Positions 56,040 through 64,000 of a stretch of DNA of 64,000 nucleotides are shown piece by piece; within the stretch, counting starts at the first letter, position 1, and the number at the start of each line of letters is the position of its first letter. The notes below the pieces were generated by a model. The model was not told the origin of the DNA. It searched no databases and saw only the letters and a program-made list of their open reading frames with translations. Location: positions 4,030,001 to 4,094,000 of the forward strand of contig NZ_CP102826.1 of the NCBI RefSeq assembly GCF_025643595.1, written 5' to 3'. The translations under genes were made by a program, and so were the position numbers. The stretch comes from Saccharopolyspora rosea (GTDB lineage: Bacteria; Actinomycetota; Actinomycetes; Mycobacteriales; Pseudonocardiaceae).

Positions 56040-57041
56040 TCAGCCCCGCAGCGCCCGGATCGACTCCCGCAGCGACCCCATGGTCGCCAGCACCGCCGTG
56101 GGCTCGTACCCGCAGTGCGCCATGCAGTTGGCGCAGCGCGGGTCGCGGCCCCGCCCGTAGGCCGACCAGTCGGTCTCCTCCAGCAGCTCGCGGTAGCTCG
56201 CCGCGTAGCCGTCGGACATCAGGTAGCACGGCCGCTGCCAGCCGTACAGCGAGTAGGACGGGATCGCCCACGCCGTGCAGGGGAAGTCGACCTTGCCCTC
56301 CAGGAAGTCCAGGAACAGCGGCGAGTGGTTGAACCGCCAGCGGCGTCGCCGACCGTCCGCGAAGACCTTGCGGAACAGCTCCCGGGTCTCCGACACGCCC
56401 AGGAAGTGCTCCTGGTCGGGCGCCTTGTCGTAGGCGTAGGCCGGCGACAGCATCATCTGGTCGACCTTCAGGTCGTTGTTGAGGAAGTCGAGGACCTCGA
56501 TCACCGACGTCGGGGTGTCGTTGGTGAAGAACGTGCTGTTGGTGGTGACCCGGAAGCCCCGGCGCTGGACCTCCCGGATGTTGTCGACCGCCTGCGCGAA
56601 CACGCCCTTCTTGCACACCGACTCGTCGTGCCGCTCCTCCAGCCCGTCGATGTGCACCGCCCACGCGAAGTACGGCGACGGCCGGAACTCGTCGATCTTG
56701 CGCGGCAGCAGCAGCGCGTTGGTGCACAGGTAGACGAACTTCTTGCGCTTGACCAGTTCGTCGACCATCACCTCGATCTCGGGGTGCATCAGCGGCTCAC
56801 CGCCCGCGATGGACACCACCGGCGCACCGCACTCCTCGACCGCGGCGACGGCCTGCTCGACCGGCATGCGCTGCTTGAGCACGCTCGCCGGGTGCTGGAT
56901 CTTGCCGCACCCGGCGCAGGCCAGGTTGCACGCGAACAGCGGCTCCAGCTCCAGGGTCAGCGCGAACTTCTCGCGCCGGGCGAGCTTCTGCTTGGCCAGG
57001 TAGGCGCCGACGCGGACCGCCTGGCGCAACGGGATACCCAT
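56040..57041 (-). CDS. hpnH: Adenosyl-hopene transferase HpnH (radical SAM)
   Basis: The protein has 333 residues. The radical-SAM cluster motif is CNLACAGCG (C-x3-C-x2-C), followed by SIAGGEPLMHPEI and the HpnH-typical FLDFLEGK, YSLYGWQRPCYLM and CANCMAHCGYEPTA. The enzyme joins a 5'-deoxyadenosyl radical to diploptene, the first step to C35 bacteriohopanepolyols. The ATG (57041) has GGAGGAGG and overlaps the hpnG stop by one base. Confidence 0.95.
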   Translation of the reverse strand: MGIPLRQAVRVGAYLAKQKLARREKFALTLELEPLFACNLACAGCGKIQHPASVLKQRMPVEQAVAAVEECGAPVVSIAGGEPLMHPEIEVMVDELVKRKKFVYLCTNALLLPRKIDEFRPSPYFAWAVHIDGLEERHDESVCKKGVFAQAVDNIREVQRRGFRVTTNSTFFTNDTPTSVIEVLDFLNNDLKVDQMMLSPAYAYDKAPDQEHFLGVSETRELFRKVFADGRRRRWRFNHSPLFLDFLEGKVDFPCTAWAIPSYSLYGWQRPCYLMSDGYAASYRELLEETDWSAYGRGRDPRCANCMAHCGYEPTAVLATMGSLRESIRALRG

Positions 57042-57646
57042 CAGGACACCTCCTCCTCCAGCGAGCAGGACTCGACGTGCGCCTCGGTGGCCCGGACGAT
57101 CTCGCGGGCCAGTCCGTGCAGGCGGGCCAACGCGTTGACGGTGCGCCGCGGTGTGCCGGGACGCAGCAGCGGTTGCCACGCGGTGTCCAGCACGACCCGC
57201 ACGACCACCAGCGGCCGGTCCCCGGCCGCCGCGCCGAGCACCGCCGACTCCATGTCGACCGCGAGCGCCCCGGTGCTGGCGAACTCGGCCCGCTGCGCGC
57301 CGCGCACGACGTGGTCGGCGGTGACGATCGGACCGCAGTGCACCGGAAAACCCAGGCGCCGCAACGCATCGGCCACTCCCGGTCCGGCGGGGCACGGCAG
57401 GGTTCCGCCCGGCCCGCGCACCTCGTCGGCGACGACCACGTCACCGCTGCGCACCGCGGTTCCCACCCCGCCCGCGAGGCCGGCCACGACCATCGCGTCG
57501 AACGGCTGCTCAGCCAGCTGGGCCGCGGCGCGCTCGCTGCGCCGGGGCCCGAGTCCGGTGTGGTGCACGGCCGGACGGCGCAGCGCGCCGCGCAGCGCGC
57601 TGGCCTCGACGCGCAGCGGAGCGCAGATCAACAACTTCGACGCCAT
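57041..57646 (-). CDS. hpnG: Adenosylhopane nucleosidase/phosphorylase HpnG
   Basis: The protein has 201 residues of the nucleoside phosphorylase fold: LLICAPLRVEASALR, MVVAGLAGGVG, VADEVRG, and AVDMESAVLGAAAG containing the purine-nucleoside ME-S motif. In hopanoid producers it removes adenine from adenosylhopane. It lies 1 bp downstream of the squalene-hopene cyclase stop. Confidence 0.9.
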   Translation of the reverse strand: MASKLLICAPLRVEASALRGALRRPAVHHTGLGPRRSERAAAQLAEQPFDAMVVAGLAGGVGTAVRSGDVVVADEVRGPGGTLPCPAGPGVADALRRLGFPVHCGPIVTADHVVRGAQRAEFASTGALAVDMESAVLGAAAGDRPLVVVRVVLDTAWQPLLRPGTPRRTVNALARLHGLAREIVRATEAHVESCSLEEEVS

Positions 57647-57647
57647 C

Positions 57648-59573
57648 TCACTCGCCCTCCCGGCGCTGCAGCGCCTGCTGGTAACGGCCGAGGGCGGTGA
57701 GCGGGAAGATCACCCGGTACAGGTGGTAGTTGATGTAGAAGTCCCCCGGGAACCCGGTTCCGGTGAACTGGGGTTCGTCCCACCCGCCGTCGGAGCGCTG
57801 GGTGCGGACCAGGAAGTCCACGCCGCGGCGCACGGCCTCGGTGTCGTCGCGGTCGAGCGCCAGCAGCGCCAGCAGCGCCCACGCGGTCTGCGAGGCCGTC
57901 GACTCGCCCCGGCCGATCCACTGCGGATCGTCGTAGGAACGCAGGTCCTCGCCCCACCCGCCGTCGGGGTTCTGGTGCCGTTCCAGCCACCGCACCGCCC
58001 GGCGAAGAGCCGTGTGCTCGACGGGCACGCCCGCGCGCACCAGCGCCGGAACGGCGGCGCCGGTGCCGTAGACGTGGTTGGCGCCCCACCGGCCGAACCA
58101 CGACCCGTCCTTCTCCTGGTTGGCCAGCAGCCACCGGACGCCGTCGCGCACCACCGGGTCGGCGCCGCGCCCGAGCACGGCCAGCGCCTCGACGACGTGC
58201 GCGGTGACGTCCGCCGAGGGCGGGTCGATGACCTCGCCGAAGTCGCAGAACGGCAGCTTCCGGATGACCTCGCGGGTGTTGTCGGCGTCGAAGGCGGCCC
58301 AGCCGCCGTCGCGGGAGCGCATCCCGCGCAGCCAGCGCACACCGCGCTCCATCGCCCCGCGCACCGCGGCCCGGTCGGGGTGCCGGACGCGGTTGAGCGC
58401 GAGCAGCACTTCGGCGGTGTCGTCGATGTCCGGGTAGCCGTCGTTGTCGAACTCGAACGCCCAGCCGCCTCCGGGCGCCAGCTTGGGCCGGCGCACCGAC
58501 CAGTCGCCCTTGACGCGGATCTCCTCGGCCAGCAGGAAGTCCGCGGCCCGCAGCAGCGCCGGGTGGTCGCCGGGCAGCCCGGCGTCGTGCAGCGCCTGCA
58601 CGCCGAGCACGGTGTCCCACACCGGCGACTGGCACGCCTCCAGCCGGCGCACGGTCCCGGCCGGGGTCTGCTCGCGGACCAGGAACCGTTCCAGACCGGC
58701 CAGTCCCTGCTTGAGCACCGGGTGGTCGAGGGGGTAGCCGAGCAGGTGCAGCGCCAGCAGGGAGTAGACCCACGGTGGCTGGATGCCGCCCCACGAGCCG
58801 TCGGCCTCCTGGCGCGCCACGATCCACTCCGCTGCCCGGCGCATCGCGTGCTCGCGCAACGACCGCACCGGCCGCCGGTGGTAGGCGTGCAGCACCCGGT
58901 CCAGGCTGTGGAAGGCGTACTCCCACGACCATTGCGGGCGGGCGCGTTCGGCGCGTCTGCCGGTGCGCAGTTCGGCCAGGTCGACGCCGAGGTCGCGGCG
59001 CGGCCGCAGGGTGCAGACCACGGTCAGCGGAACCACCGTCTGCCGCGCCCAGCACGCCCAGTCGGAGACGTTGAGCGGGAACCACGACGGCAGCAGCACC
59101 ATCTCCGGCGGCATGGCGGGCAGCTCGTCCCACGACCACTCGCCGAACAGCGCCAGCCAGATCCGGGTGAACACCCGGGTCGCCTCGATGCCGCCCTGGT
59201 CGAGGATCCAGCGCCGCGCCACGGCCATGTGCTCGGCGTCGACATCGTCCCCGGCGAGCTTCAACGCGAGGTATGCCTCGACCGTGGTGGACAGGTCTCC
59301 TGGGCCGCCGTGGAAGTTCGCCCAGGTGCCGTCGGAACGCTGCTGGGACCGGATCCAGCGGGCCGCCTGCTCGGTTTCCGACGCCGTGCGGATGCCGAGG
59401 AACTGGCGCAGCAGCAGGTCCTCCGCGTCCATGGTCACGTTGGTCTCCAGCTCGCCCTTCCACCAGCCGTCGGGGTGCTGGAGGGAGAGCAGGTGGTCGC
59501 GGGCGGCCTCGGTGGCCGTCCGCGCGTCGGCGACCGCGAGCGCGGGAGCGGACTGCTGCATCTGTTCGGTCAA
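57648..59573 (-). CDS. shc: Squalene-hopene cyclase
   Basis: The protein has 641 residues from the TTG at 59573, which sits 5 nt after GGAGG and overlaps the upstream TGA; Met at 59561 is the alternative. The catalytic DIDDTAE (DxDD, near 382-385) and multiple QW repeats (QHPDGWW, QRSDGTW, QEADGSWGG, QNPDGGWG, QRSDGGWDE) are intact. It cyclises squalene to hopene/hopanol at the membrane surface. Its length is normal for the family. Confidence 0.97.
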   Translation of the reverse strand: MTEQMQQSAPALAVADARTATEAARDHLLSLQHPDGWWKGELETNVTMDAEDLLLRQFLGIRTASETEQAARWIRSQQRSDGTWANFHGGPGDLSTTVEAYLALKLAGDDVDAEHMAVARRWILDQGGIEATRVFTRIWLALFGEWSWDELPAMPPEMVLLPSWFPLNVSDWACWARQTVVPLTVVCTLRPRRDLGVDLAELRTGRRAERARPQWSWEYAFHSLDRVLHAYHRRPVRSLREHAMRRAAEWIVARQEADGSWGGIQPPWVYSLLALHLLGYPLDHPVLKQGLAGLERFLVREQTPAGTVRRLEACQSPVWDTVLGVQALHDAGLPGDHPALLRAADFLLAEEIRVKGDWSVRRPKLAPGGGWAFEFDNDGYPDIDDTAEVLLALNRVRHPDRAAVRGAMERGVRWLRGMRSRDGGWAAFDADNTREVIRKLPFCDFGEVIDPPSADVTAHVVEALAVLGRGADPVVRDGVRWLLANQEKDGSWFGRWGANHVYGTGAAVPALVRAGVPVEHTALRRAVRWLERHQNPDGGWGEDLRSYDDPQWIGRGESTASQTAWALLALLALDRDDTEAVRRGVDFLVRTQRSDGGWDEPQFTGTGFPGDFYINYHLYRVIFPLTALGRYQQALQRREGE

Positions 59574-60586
59574 CGTTGCCTCCGTACGATGAACTCGGCG
59601 AGTTCGGTCAGGGATTCGGTGGCGGCGTTCCGGCCGGATGGCAGGTGCCGCCGGGCTGCGGCGAGCCGTCGTTCGCATTCGGTGCGGGCCCATTCCTCCG
59701 AACCGGCGCCCTGCACCATCTCGGCCGCCTCGCGCAGCTGGGCCTCGGTGAGCGGGTCGGCCTGCTCGTAGAGCCGGCGCAACCGCCTGCCCGGCCCGGT
59801 GCCGGAGGTCAGCGCGTGCACCACGGGAACGGTCTTCTTGCGCGCGCGCAGGTCGGCCAACACCGGTTTGCCGGTGACCTCGGGGTCTCCCCACAGCCCG
59901 AGGAGGTCGTCGACGAGCTGGAAGGCCATCCCCAGCTCGGTGCCGAAGGCGTGCAGCCGCGCCACGGTCTCGTGCGGCGCCCCGGCGTGCAGCGCTCCGA
60001 TCGCCGACGAGCACGCCAGCAGCGCCGCGGTCTTGTCGTGCGCCATCCGCAGGCATTCGTCGAGCGAGACGTCCAGGCGGTGTTCGAAGTCCAGGTCGGC
60101 GGACTGGCCCGCGATGAGGGTGCGGGTGGCCGTCGACAGCAGGCGCACGGCGGCCCCGGAGCGCTCGGTGGCCGACTCCAGCAGCACGTCGGTGGACAGC
60201 GCGAGCAGGGCGTCACCGGCCAGCAGCGCCGCCGGTTTGCCGAACACGGTCCAGGCCGTCGGGCGGTGGCGGCGGGACGTGTCACCGTCCATCACGTCGT
60301 CGTGCAGCAGCGAGAAGTTGTGCACCAGCTCGACCGCCGCGGCGGCGGTGGCCGCGGTGACGGGCTGGTCGCACTGGTCGGCCACGCACTGCGCGGACAA
60401 CAGCACCATGGCTGGCCGCAACGCCTTGCCCCCGCTCTCGGCCGGGGAACCGTCGGCGTTGCGCCAGCCGAAGTGGTACTCGCACACCCTGCGGGTGTCC
60501 GGGTCCAGTCGGGCGACGGCCTTGCGCAACACCGGATCCACCGATTCCCGTGCCGCGAGCAGTGCCGGGGGCAGGACGGATGTCAT
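59570..60586 (-). CDS. Polyprenyl diphosphate synthase (trans-isoprenyl, FPP/GGPP type)
   Basis: The protein has 338 residues. The first aspartate-rich motif is LLHDDVMDGDTSRR, the second is QLVDDLLGLWGD; KALRPAMVLL and GKPVLADLRARKKTVP are also typical. Chain-length residues before the first motif (HNFSLLHDD) are small, consistent with FPP or longer. In this operon it should supply farnesyl diphosphate for squalene synthesis. ATGA overlap with the desaturase gene. Confidence 0.93.
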   Translation of the reverse strand: MTSVLPPALLAARESVDPVLRKAVARLDPDTRRVCEYHFGWRNADGSPAESGGKALRPAMVLLSAQCVADQCDQPVTAATAAAAVELVHNFSLLHDDVMDGDTSRRHRPTAWTVFGKPAALLAGDALLALSTDVLLESATERSGAAVRLLSTATRTLIAGQSADLDFEHRLDVSLDECLRMAHDKTAALLACSSAIGALHAGAPHETVARLHAFGTELGMAFQLVDDLLGLWGDPEVTGKPVLADLRARKKTVPVVHALTSGTGPGRRLRRLYEQADPLTEAQLREAAEMVQGAGSEEWARTECERRLAAARRHLPSGRNAATESLTELAEFIVRRQR

Positions 60587-61944
60587 GCGGTCACCTCCAC
60601 GCCATGTCGCGATCGCTGGTCCTTCTCGACTGCCTCGGCGGCGCGGATGCCGCTGACCACCGCTCCCTCGGTGGTGTCCGGCCACCCCGTCGCGGTCCAC
60701 GCCCCGGCCAGCACCAGCCCGGGCACCGCGGTGCGGGTGGGCGGCCGCAGCGCGGCGGTGCCGGGCGCCTGCCGGAACGTGGCCCGGGGTTCGCGGGTGA
60801 CGAAGAAGTCCAGGACGCGGGCCCGCCGGGCGCGGGGGAAAACCTCCTGGAGGGCGGGCAGGAACAGCCGCCGCAGGTCGCCGGTGCGCGCGTCGACGTG
60901 TTCGTGCGCCGCCGACTGCGAGATCGCCAGGTACTGCCCGCGGGAGGAGCCCGCGACCGCGGTGCGGTCGAAGACCCACTGCAACGGCGAGTCGACGACG
61001 GCGGCCATCTCCAGCCCGGTCACCGGCCGGTCGTAGACGACGTGGACGTTGACGATCGGCGAGGACGACAGGCGGGCCCAGCTCGCGACTTCGGGCAGCG
61101 GCAGGTCGGCCAGCAGCCCGGCGGCCGCCCGGTGCGGCGTGGCCACGACGACGGAGTCGGCGTCCAGCACCCCGGCCGATCCCCGCTCGCGCACCGGGAT
61201 CCGCAGCCCGCCCGGGGCGTACCGGACCGCCGCGGCCTTGCACCGGTACCGGACGTCCACACCGGCCGCGTGCAGCGCGCGCGACGCCGGTTCGCCGTGC
61301 AGCTGGGCCAGCGGCCGTTGCGGAATCCCGATGTCGACGCTGTCGGCGTCGTCGAGCATCCCGGTGCGGAACACCCGGGCCGCCAGCGCCATCGACGCCT
61401 CGTCCGGCTCGGCGTTGAGCGCCGCGACGGCCAGCAGCCCCCACAGCGCCTGCACCGCGCGCTCCGACTCGCCGCGGCGGCGCAACCACTCGCCGAGGCT
61501 GACGCGGTCCAGGCGCGGGTCGTCGGGATCGAGGCGGCGCAGCGCGAACGCGGTGCGGGCGACGCGGACGCGGTCCCGCGGCGTCAGCAGCCGGTAGCCC
61601 AGCAGCGCCGGGGCCAGGTGCGCGGGCGCGGGCAGGTTCCAGCGCGTCAGGACCGAGCCGGTGCCGCGCGGGGTGAGCACGGGCGCGCGGAACCGGGACT
61701 GCACGCGGACGCCGTCGGAGACGCCGAGCCGGTCCAGCAGGTCCCGGTAGGCGGAGTAGCACCGCAGGAACACGTGCTGGCCGGTGTCGACGACGAGGTC
61801 ACCGCGGCGGAACGAGTAGGTCGCCCCGCCCAGCCGGGAACGCGCCTCCAGCAGCGTGACCCGGAATCCGCTGTCGGCGCAACGCAACGCGGCGGTCACC
61901 CCGGCGAGACCGCCGCCGATCACCACGACCCGGCCGCCGGTCAC
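60583..61944 (-). CDS. hpnE: Squalene-forming FAD oxidoreductase HpnE
   Basis: The protein has 453 residues from the GTG at 61944. The FAD motif VVVIGGGLAGVTAALRCADSG and GARSRLGG-type region (EARSRLGGATYSF) mark the phytoene-desaturase-like family; DTGQHVFLRCY and the C-terminal LAGAWTATGWPDTTEGAVVSG are typical of HpnE. With HpnC and HpnD it converts FPP to squalene through hydroxysqualene. Coupled to hpnD by a GTGA overlap. Confidence 0.92.
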   Translation of the reverse strand: MTGGRVVVIGGGLAGVTAALRCADSGFRVTLLEARSRLGGATYSFRRGDLVVDTGQHVFLRCYSAYRDLLDRLGVSDGVRVQSRFRAPVLTPRGTGSVLTRWNLPAPAHLAPALLGYRLLTPRDRVRVARTAFALRRLDPDDPRLDRVSLGEWLRRRGESERAVQALWGLLAVAALNAEPDEASMALAARVFRTGMLDDADSVDIGIPQRPLAQLHGEPASRALHAAGVDVRYRCKAAAVRYAPGGLRIPVRERGSAGVLDADSVVVATPHRAAAGLLADLPLPEVASWARLSSSPIVNVHVVYDRPVTGLEMAAVVDSPLQWVFDRTAVAGSSRGQYLAISQSAAHEHVDARTGDLRRLFLPALQEVFPRARRARVLDFFVTREPRATFRQAPGTAALRPPTRTAVPGLVLAGAWTATGWPDTTEGAVVSGIRAAEAVEKDQRSRHGVEVTA

Positions 61945-62804
61945 GGGGTCATCCCCGCCAGCGACCGCGCCGCGACCCCGGCCTTGCGCCAACCGGACAG
62001 CGACGTCCGCTGCCGCATCGCGCTGCGCGGATCGGCGGCGATGCGGTGCAGCAGGTGGTGGTAGATGCCCGCCATCGACGCGCAGCAGGCCCGGCTGCGG
62101 CGGTCCAGCATCGGCAGCAACCGCAGTCCCTCGACGTACCAGCGCTCCGCGCGGTCGGCCTGGAACCGCACCAGCCGGTCCCACGCCTGCGGGGTGTCCA
62201 CCAGGTCCTCGTCGGCGCTGAGCCGCACGCCGAAGGCGTCCAGGTCCTCGGCGGGCAGGTACACGCGCCCGTTGAGCAGGTCCTCGCGCACGTCGCGGAG
62301 GATGTTGGTCAGTTGCAGCGCCACGCCCAGCGCGTCGGCGCGGGGTCCGGCGGTGTCCGGGTCGTCGGTGCCGAACACGCCGAGCGACAGCCGACCGATC
62401 GACCCGGCCACGCAGCGGCAGTAGTGCAGCAGCTCGTCGAAGGTGCGGTAGTGGACGCCGCGGACGTCGGCCTCGCACCCGTCGATGAGTTCGTCGAACG
62501 CCTCCAGCGGCACGGGCAGCCGCTCCGCGGCGTCGGCCAGCGCCACGAGCACGGGATCTGGCGCGTCCCGGTCGGCCGCGCGCACCTCGGCGCGCGCCTG
62601 CTTGAGGTGGCGCAGCTTCTCCTCCTGCGGCAGGTCCCCGTCGCCGATGTCGTCCACCCGCCGGGCGAAGGCGTAGACCGCAGACAGCGCCCGCCGCTTC
62701 GGCCCGGGCAGCAGGCGGATCCCGTAGGAGAAGTTCCGCGCCTGTTCGCGGGTGATCCGCTCGCACTCCTGGTAGGCGTCGCGCACCCGCGCCGAATCGA
62801 TCAC
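61941..62804 (-). CDS. hpnD: Presqualene diphosphate synthase HpnD
   Basis: The protein has 287 residues from the GTG at 62804, which overlaps the hpnC stop. Squalene/phytoene synthase motifs are YGIRLLPGPKRRALSAVYAFARRVDDIGD (first Asp motif), YCRCVAGSIGRL and LQLTNILRDVREDLLNGRVYLP (second Asp motif). It condenses two FPP to presqualene diphosphate. Confidence 0.93.
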   Translation of the reverse strand: MIDSARVRDAYQECERITREQARNFSYGIRLLPGPKRRALSAVYAFARRVDDIGDGDLPQEEKLRHLKQARAEVRAADRDAPDPVLVALADAAERLPVPLEAFDELIDGCEADVRGVHYRTFDELLHYCRCVAGSIGRLSLGVFGTDDPDTAGPRADALGVALQLTNILRDVREDLLNGRVYLPAEDLDAFGVRLSADEDLVDTPQAWDRLVRFQADRAERWYVEGLRLLPMLDRRSRACCASMAGIYHHLLHRIAADPRSAMRQRTSLSGWRKAGVAARSLAGMTP

Positions 62805-63709
62805 CAGGATCCCCCCAACACGTACAACCGCCCCCACTCGCCGAACGTGCGCAGCTTGCTCGGCCGCACGTCCACCCCCAGCGGGTCGTAACCGGCGGCG
62901 CCGAACGCCGCGGCGGTGGCCCGCCCGCCCGCGACGTAGCCGGCCACCGCGATCCGGCCCATCCACGGCAGCCTGCTGATCAGCACCGCGCCGGAGTCGA
63001 GCATCCGCAGCGCCCGGTCGACCTCGAACCGCACGAGCCCGCGCAACCGGGTCGGCGCGGTCTCGGTCGCCAGGTCCTCCTCCTGGCAGCCGAACCGCCG
63101 CATGTCCTGCACCGGCAGGTAGATCCGGTCCTGGCGCAGGTCCTCGCCCAGGTCCTGGCAGTGCTCCAGGACCTGCAGGGCGGTGCAGATCCGGTCGGAG
63201 AGCGCGACCAACCCCGGTTCGGCGCGACCGAACACGTGCAGCACCGCCTCCCCGACCGGGTTGGCCGACAGGGCGCAGTAGTCGAGCAGGTCGTCGAAGG
63301 TCTCGTAGCGCCGCACCCGCTGGTCCTGCCGGTTCGCCTCGATCAACTTGACCAGCACGTCGTAGGGGATGGCACACTCTCGGACCGTGGGCGCCAGCGT
63401 CCGGAGCACCGGAATCCGAGCGGCGCCCTGGTAGACGCGCTTGAGGTCGACCTCCAGCAGGTCCAGGAGTGCGCCGCGGTGGCCGGGCGCCTCGTCCCCG
63501 GCATAATCGACGAGTCGGAAGTAGCCGTAGAGCGCGTGCAGGTGCCGCCGCACACCGCGCGGCAGCACTCGGGAAGCGACCGGGAAATTTTCCGATCGCA
63601 TGCGCGAGAGCACGGCCTCACCACGCGGGAAGTCACTCGAACGTGGCACATCGCGCGGTTGTTCGGAATCCCCGCCGGACAGCGCGTGGTCAGGCAGCGA
63701 CAAGACCAT
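62801..63709 (-). CDS. hpnC: Hydroxysqualene synthase HpnC
   Basis: The protein has 302 residues from the ATG at 63709 (AGGAGGAGGG site); the upstream frame extension is not needed. It is a squalene/phytoene synthase-family paralogue with ENFPVASRVLP at the start, LYGYFRLVDYAGDEAPG (first Asp motif altered, as in HpnC) and LEHCQDLGEDLRQDRIYLP. It turns presqualene diphosphate into hydroxysqualene. First gene of the hopanoid operon. Confidence 0.92.
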   Translation of the reverse strand: MVLSLPDHALSGGDSEQPRDVPRSSDFPRGEAVLSRMRSENFPVASRVLPRGVRRHLHALYGYFRLVDYAGDEAPGHRGALLDLLEVDLKRVYQGAARIPVLRTLAPTVRECAIPYDVLVKLIEANRQDQRVRRYETFDDLLDYCALSANPVGEAVLHVFGRAEPGLVALSDRICTALQVLEHCQDLGEDLRQDRIYLPVQDMRRFGCQEEDLATETAPTRLRGLVRFEVDRALRMLDSGAVLISRLPWMGRIAVAGYVAGGRATAAAFGAAGYDPLGVDVRPSKLRTFGEWGRLYVLGGSW

Positions 63710-64000
63710 GGACCCTCCTCCTATCCGACGACCAGGAGGCGCTCCCGGCATCGTATGAGCCCCGCTGGTGCACCGCAGGGCGAGACACGACCACGGCTCG
63801 AATCCCGTTGTTCGACCAGGTGCACGAACTCGCGCGCGGCGTCCACGTCGGACTGCTCGTCCTGCTGTTCGACCACAGTGGACCTCTCCCGCGTCGCCGC
63901 GGGAAGGTGGCGTCCGAACCGTGTTGTCGGCGCGTCAACTACCGATTTTCGAGTGCTCCCAACGTCTTTCACCCGGTTGGCCGCGTCCGCCGGGGTAGTT
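63710..64000. promoter_or_regulatory. Upstream region of the hopanoid operon
   Basis: This stretch should hold the promoter of hpnC. A short minus-strand frame (63721 to about 63972) has a weak ribosome site and no recognisable domain, so I do not call it a gene. A near copy of the TCCACAGTGGA palindrome (ACCACAGTGGA) lies near 63872. Confidence 0.4.

Noticed and set aside
55929-59771. A plus-strand open frame of about 1280 codons over the hopanoid genes
   Set aside because: It is antisense to hpnH, hpnG and shc, which are unmistakable; its composition is low-complexity R/H/Q/V.
63721-63972. A small minus-strand gene upstream of hpnC
   Set aside because: Weak ribosome site, no recognisable domain and ordinary random composition; more likely the operon's promoter region.

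Overview
The window is very GC-rich chromosomal DNA of a filamentous actinomycete, most likely Pseudonocardiales (a Saccharopolyspora/Amycolatopsis-type genome). The evidence is extreme third-position G+C, frequent GTG/TTG starts, 4-bp ATGA/GTGA gene overlaps, a WhiJ-like XRE/DUF397 pair, an IdeR-type iron box, LCP, GpgS and DUF574-methyltransferase families, and a complete hopanoid operon. The genus call is inference; no rRNA or tRNA gene was seen.

Layout. 1-11 kb: accessory and housekeeping genes (small membrane proteins, DUF4142 protein plus sortase, a DMF-amidohydrolase-like lipoprotein, GreA-like factor, PEBP protein, APH-like kinase, XRE/DUF397 regulators, a small coupled operon). 11.3-30.5 kb: a surface-glycan locus. 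Its core is an 11-gene minus-strand operon (26104 down to 14329) in which nearly every gene overlaps the next by 4 bp. It encodes a carbamoyltransferase, a GT2-GmhB fusion, two GT9 heptosyltransferase-like enzymes, two GT4 enzymes, GmhA, HldE, an SDR, UDP-glucose dehydrogenase and a decayed dehydrogenase paralogue. On the plus strand are a UDP-xylose synthase-like SDR, an exporter-like MFS protein, a pyruvyltransferase and two paralogous GT2 enzymes. The genes predict an activated-heptose plus UDP-GlcA/UDP-Xyl glycan with carbamoyl and pyruvyl decorations. 30.7-33.6 kb: an IclR regulator divergent from an HpaC/HpaB two-component aromatic monooxygenase. 33.6-34.8 kb: a MITE interrupted by an IS5-family element. 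34.8-36.8 kb: iron-siderophore genes around an iron box. 36.9-39.6 kb: an ECF sigma factor and a TagB/TagF-like protein with a 7-bp microsatellite in its coding region. 40-49 kb: a STAND NTPase, GpgS, a broken LarA-like gene, methyltransferase, GNAT, LCP ligase and an MHS transporter. 49.3-55.3 kb: class II aldolase, then a GT28-WS/DGAT fusion with a DMT-type membrane protein and an SDR. 55.3-63.7 kb: hopanoid operon hpnC-hpnD-hpnE-prenyltransferase-shc-hpnG-hpnH plus a membrane protein.

A palindromic MITE family runs through the window. Its termini match those of the resident IS, its targets are TGA triplets (three times the stop codon itself), and six of seven loci lie between convergent genes. 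Every spaced convergent junction here holds either a MITE or a conventional terminator hairpin, which suggests the MITEs serve as portable terminators.

The best candidates for undescribed biology are the carbamoyl/heptose/xylose glycan operon, the GT28-acyltransferase fusion, the possible phase-variable TagB/TagF-like gene, and the MITE-terminator system.
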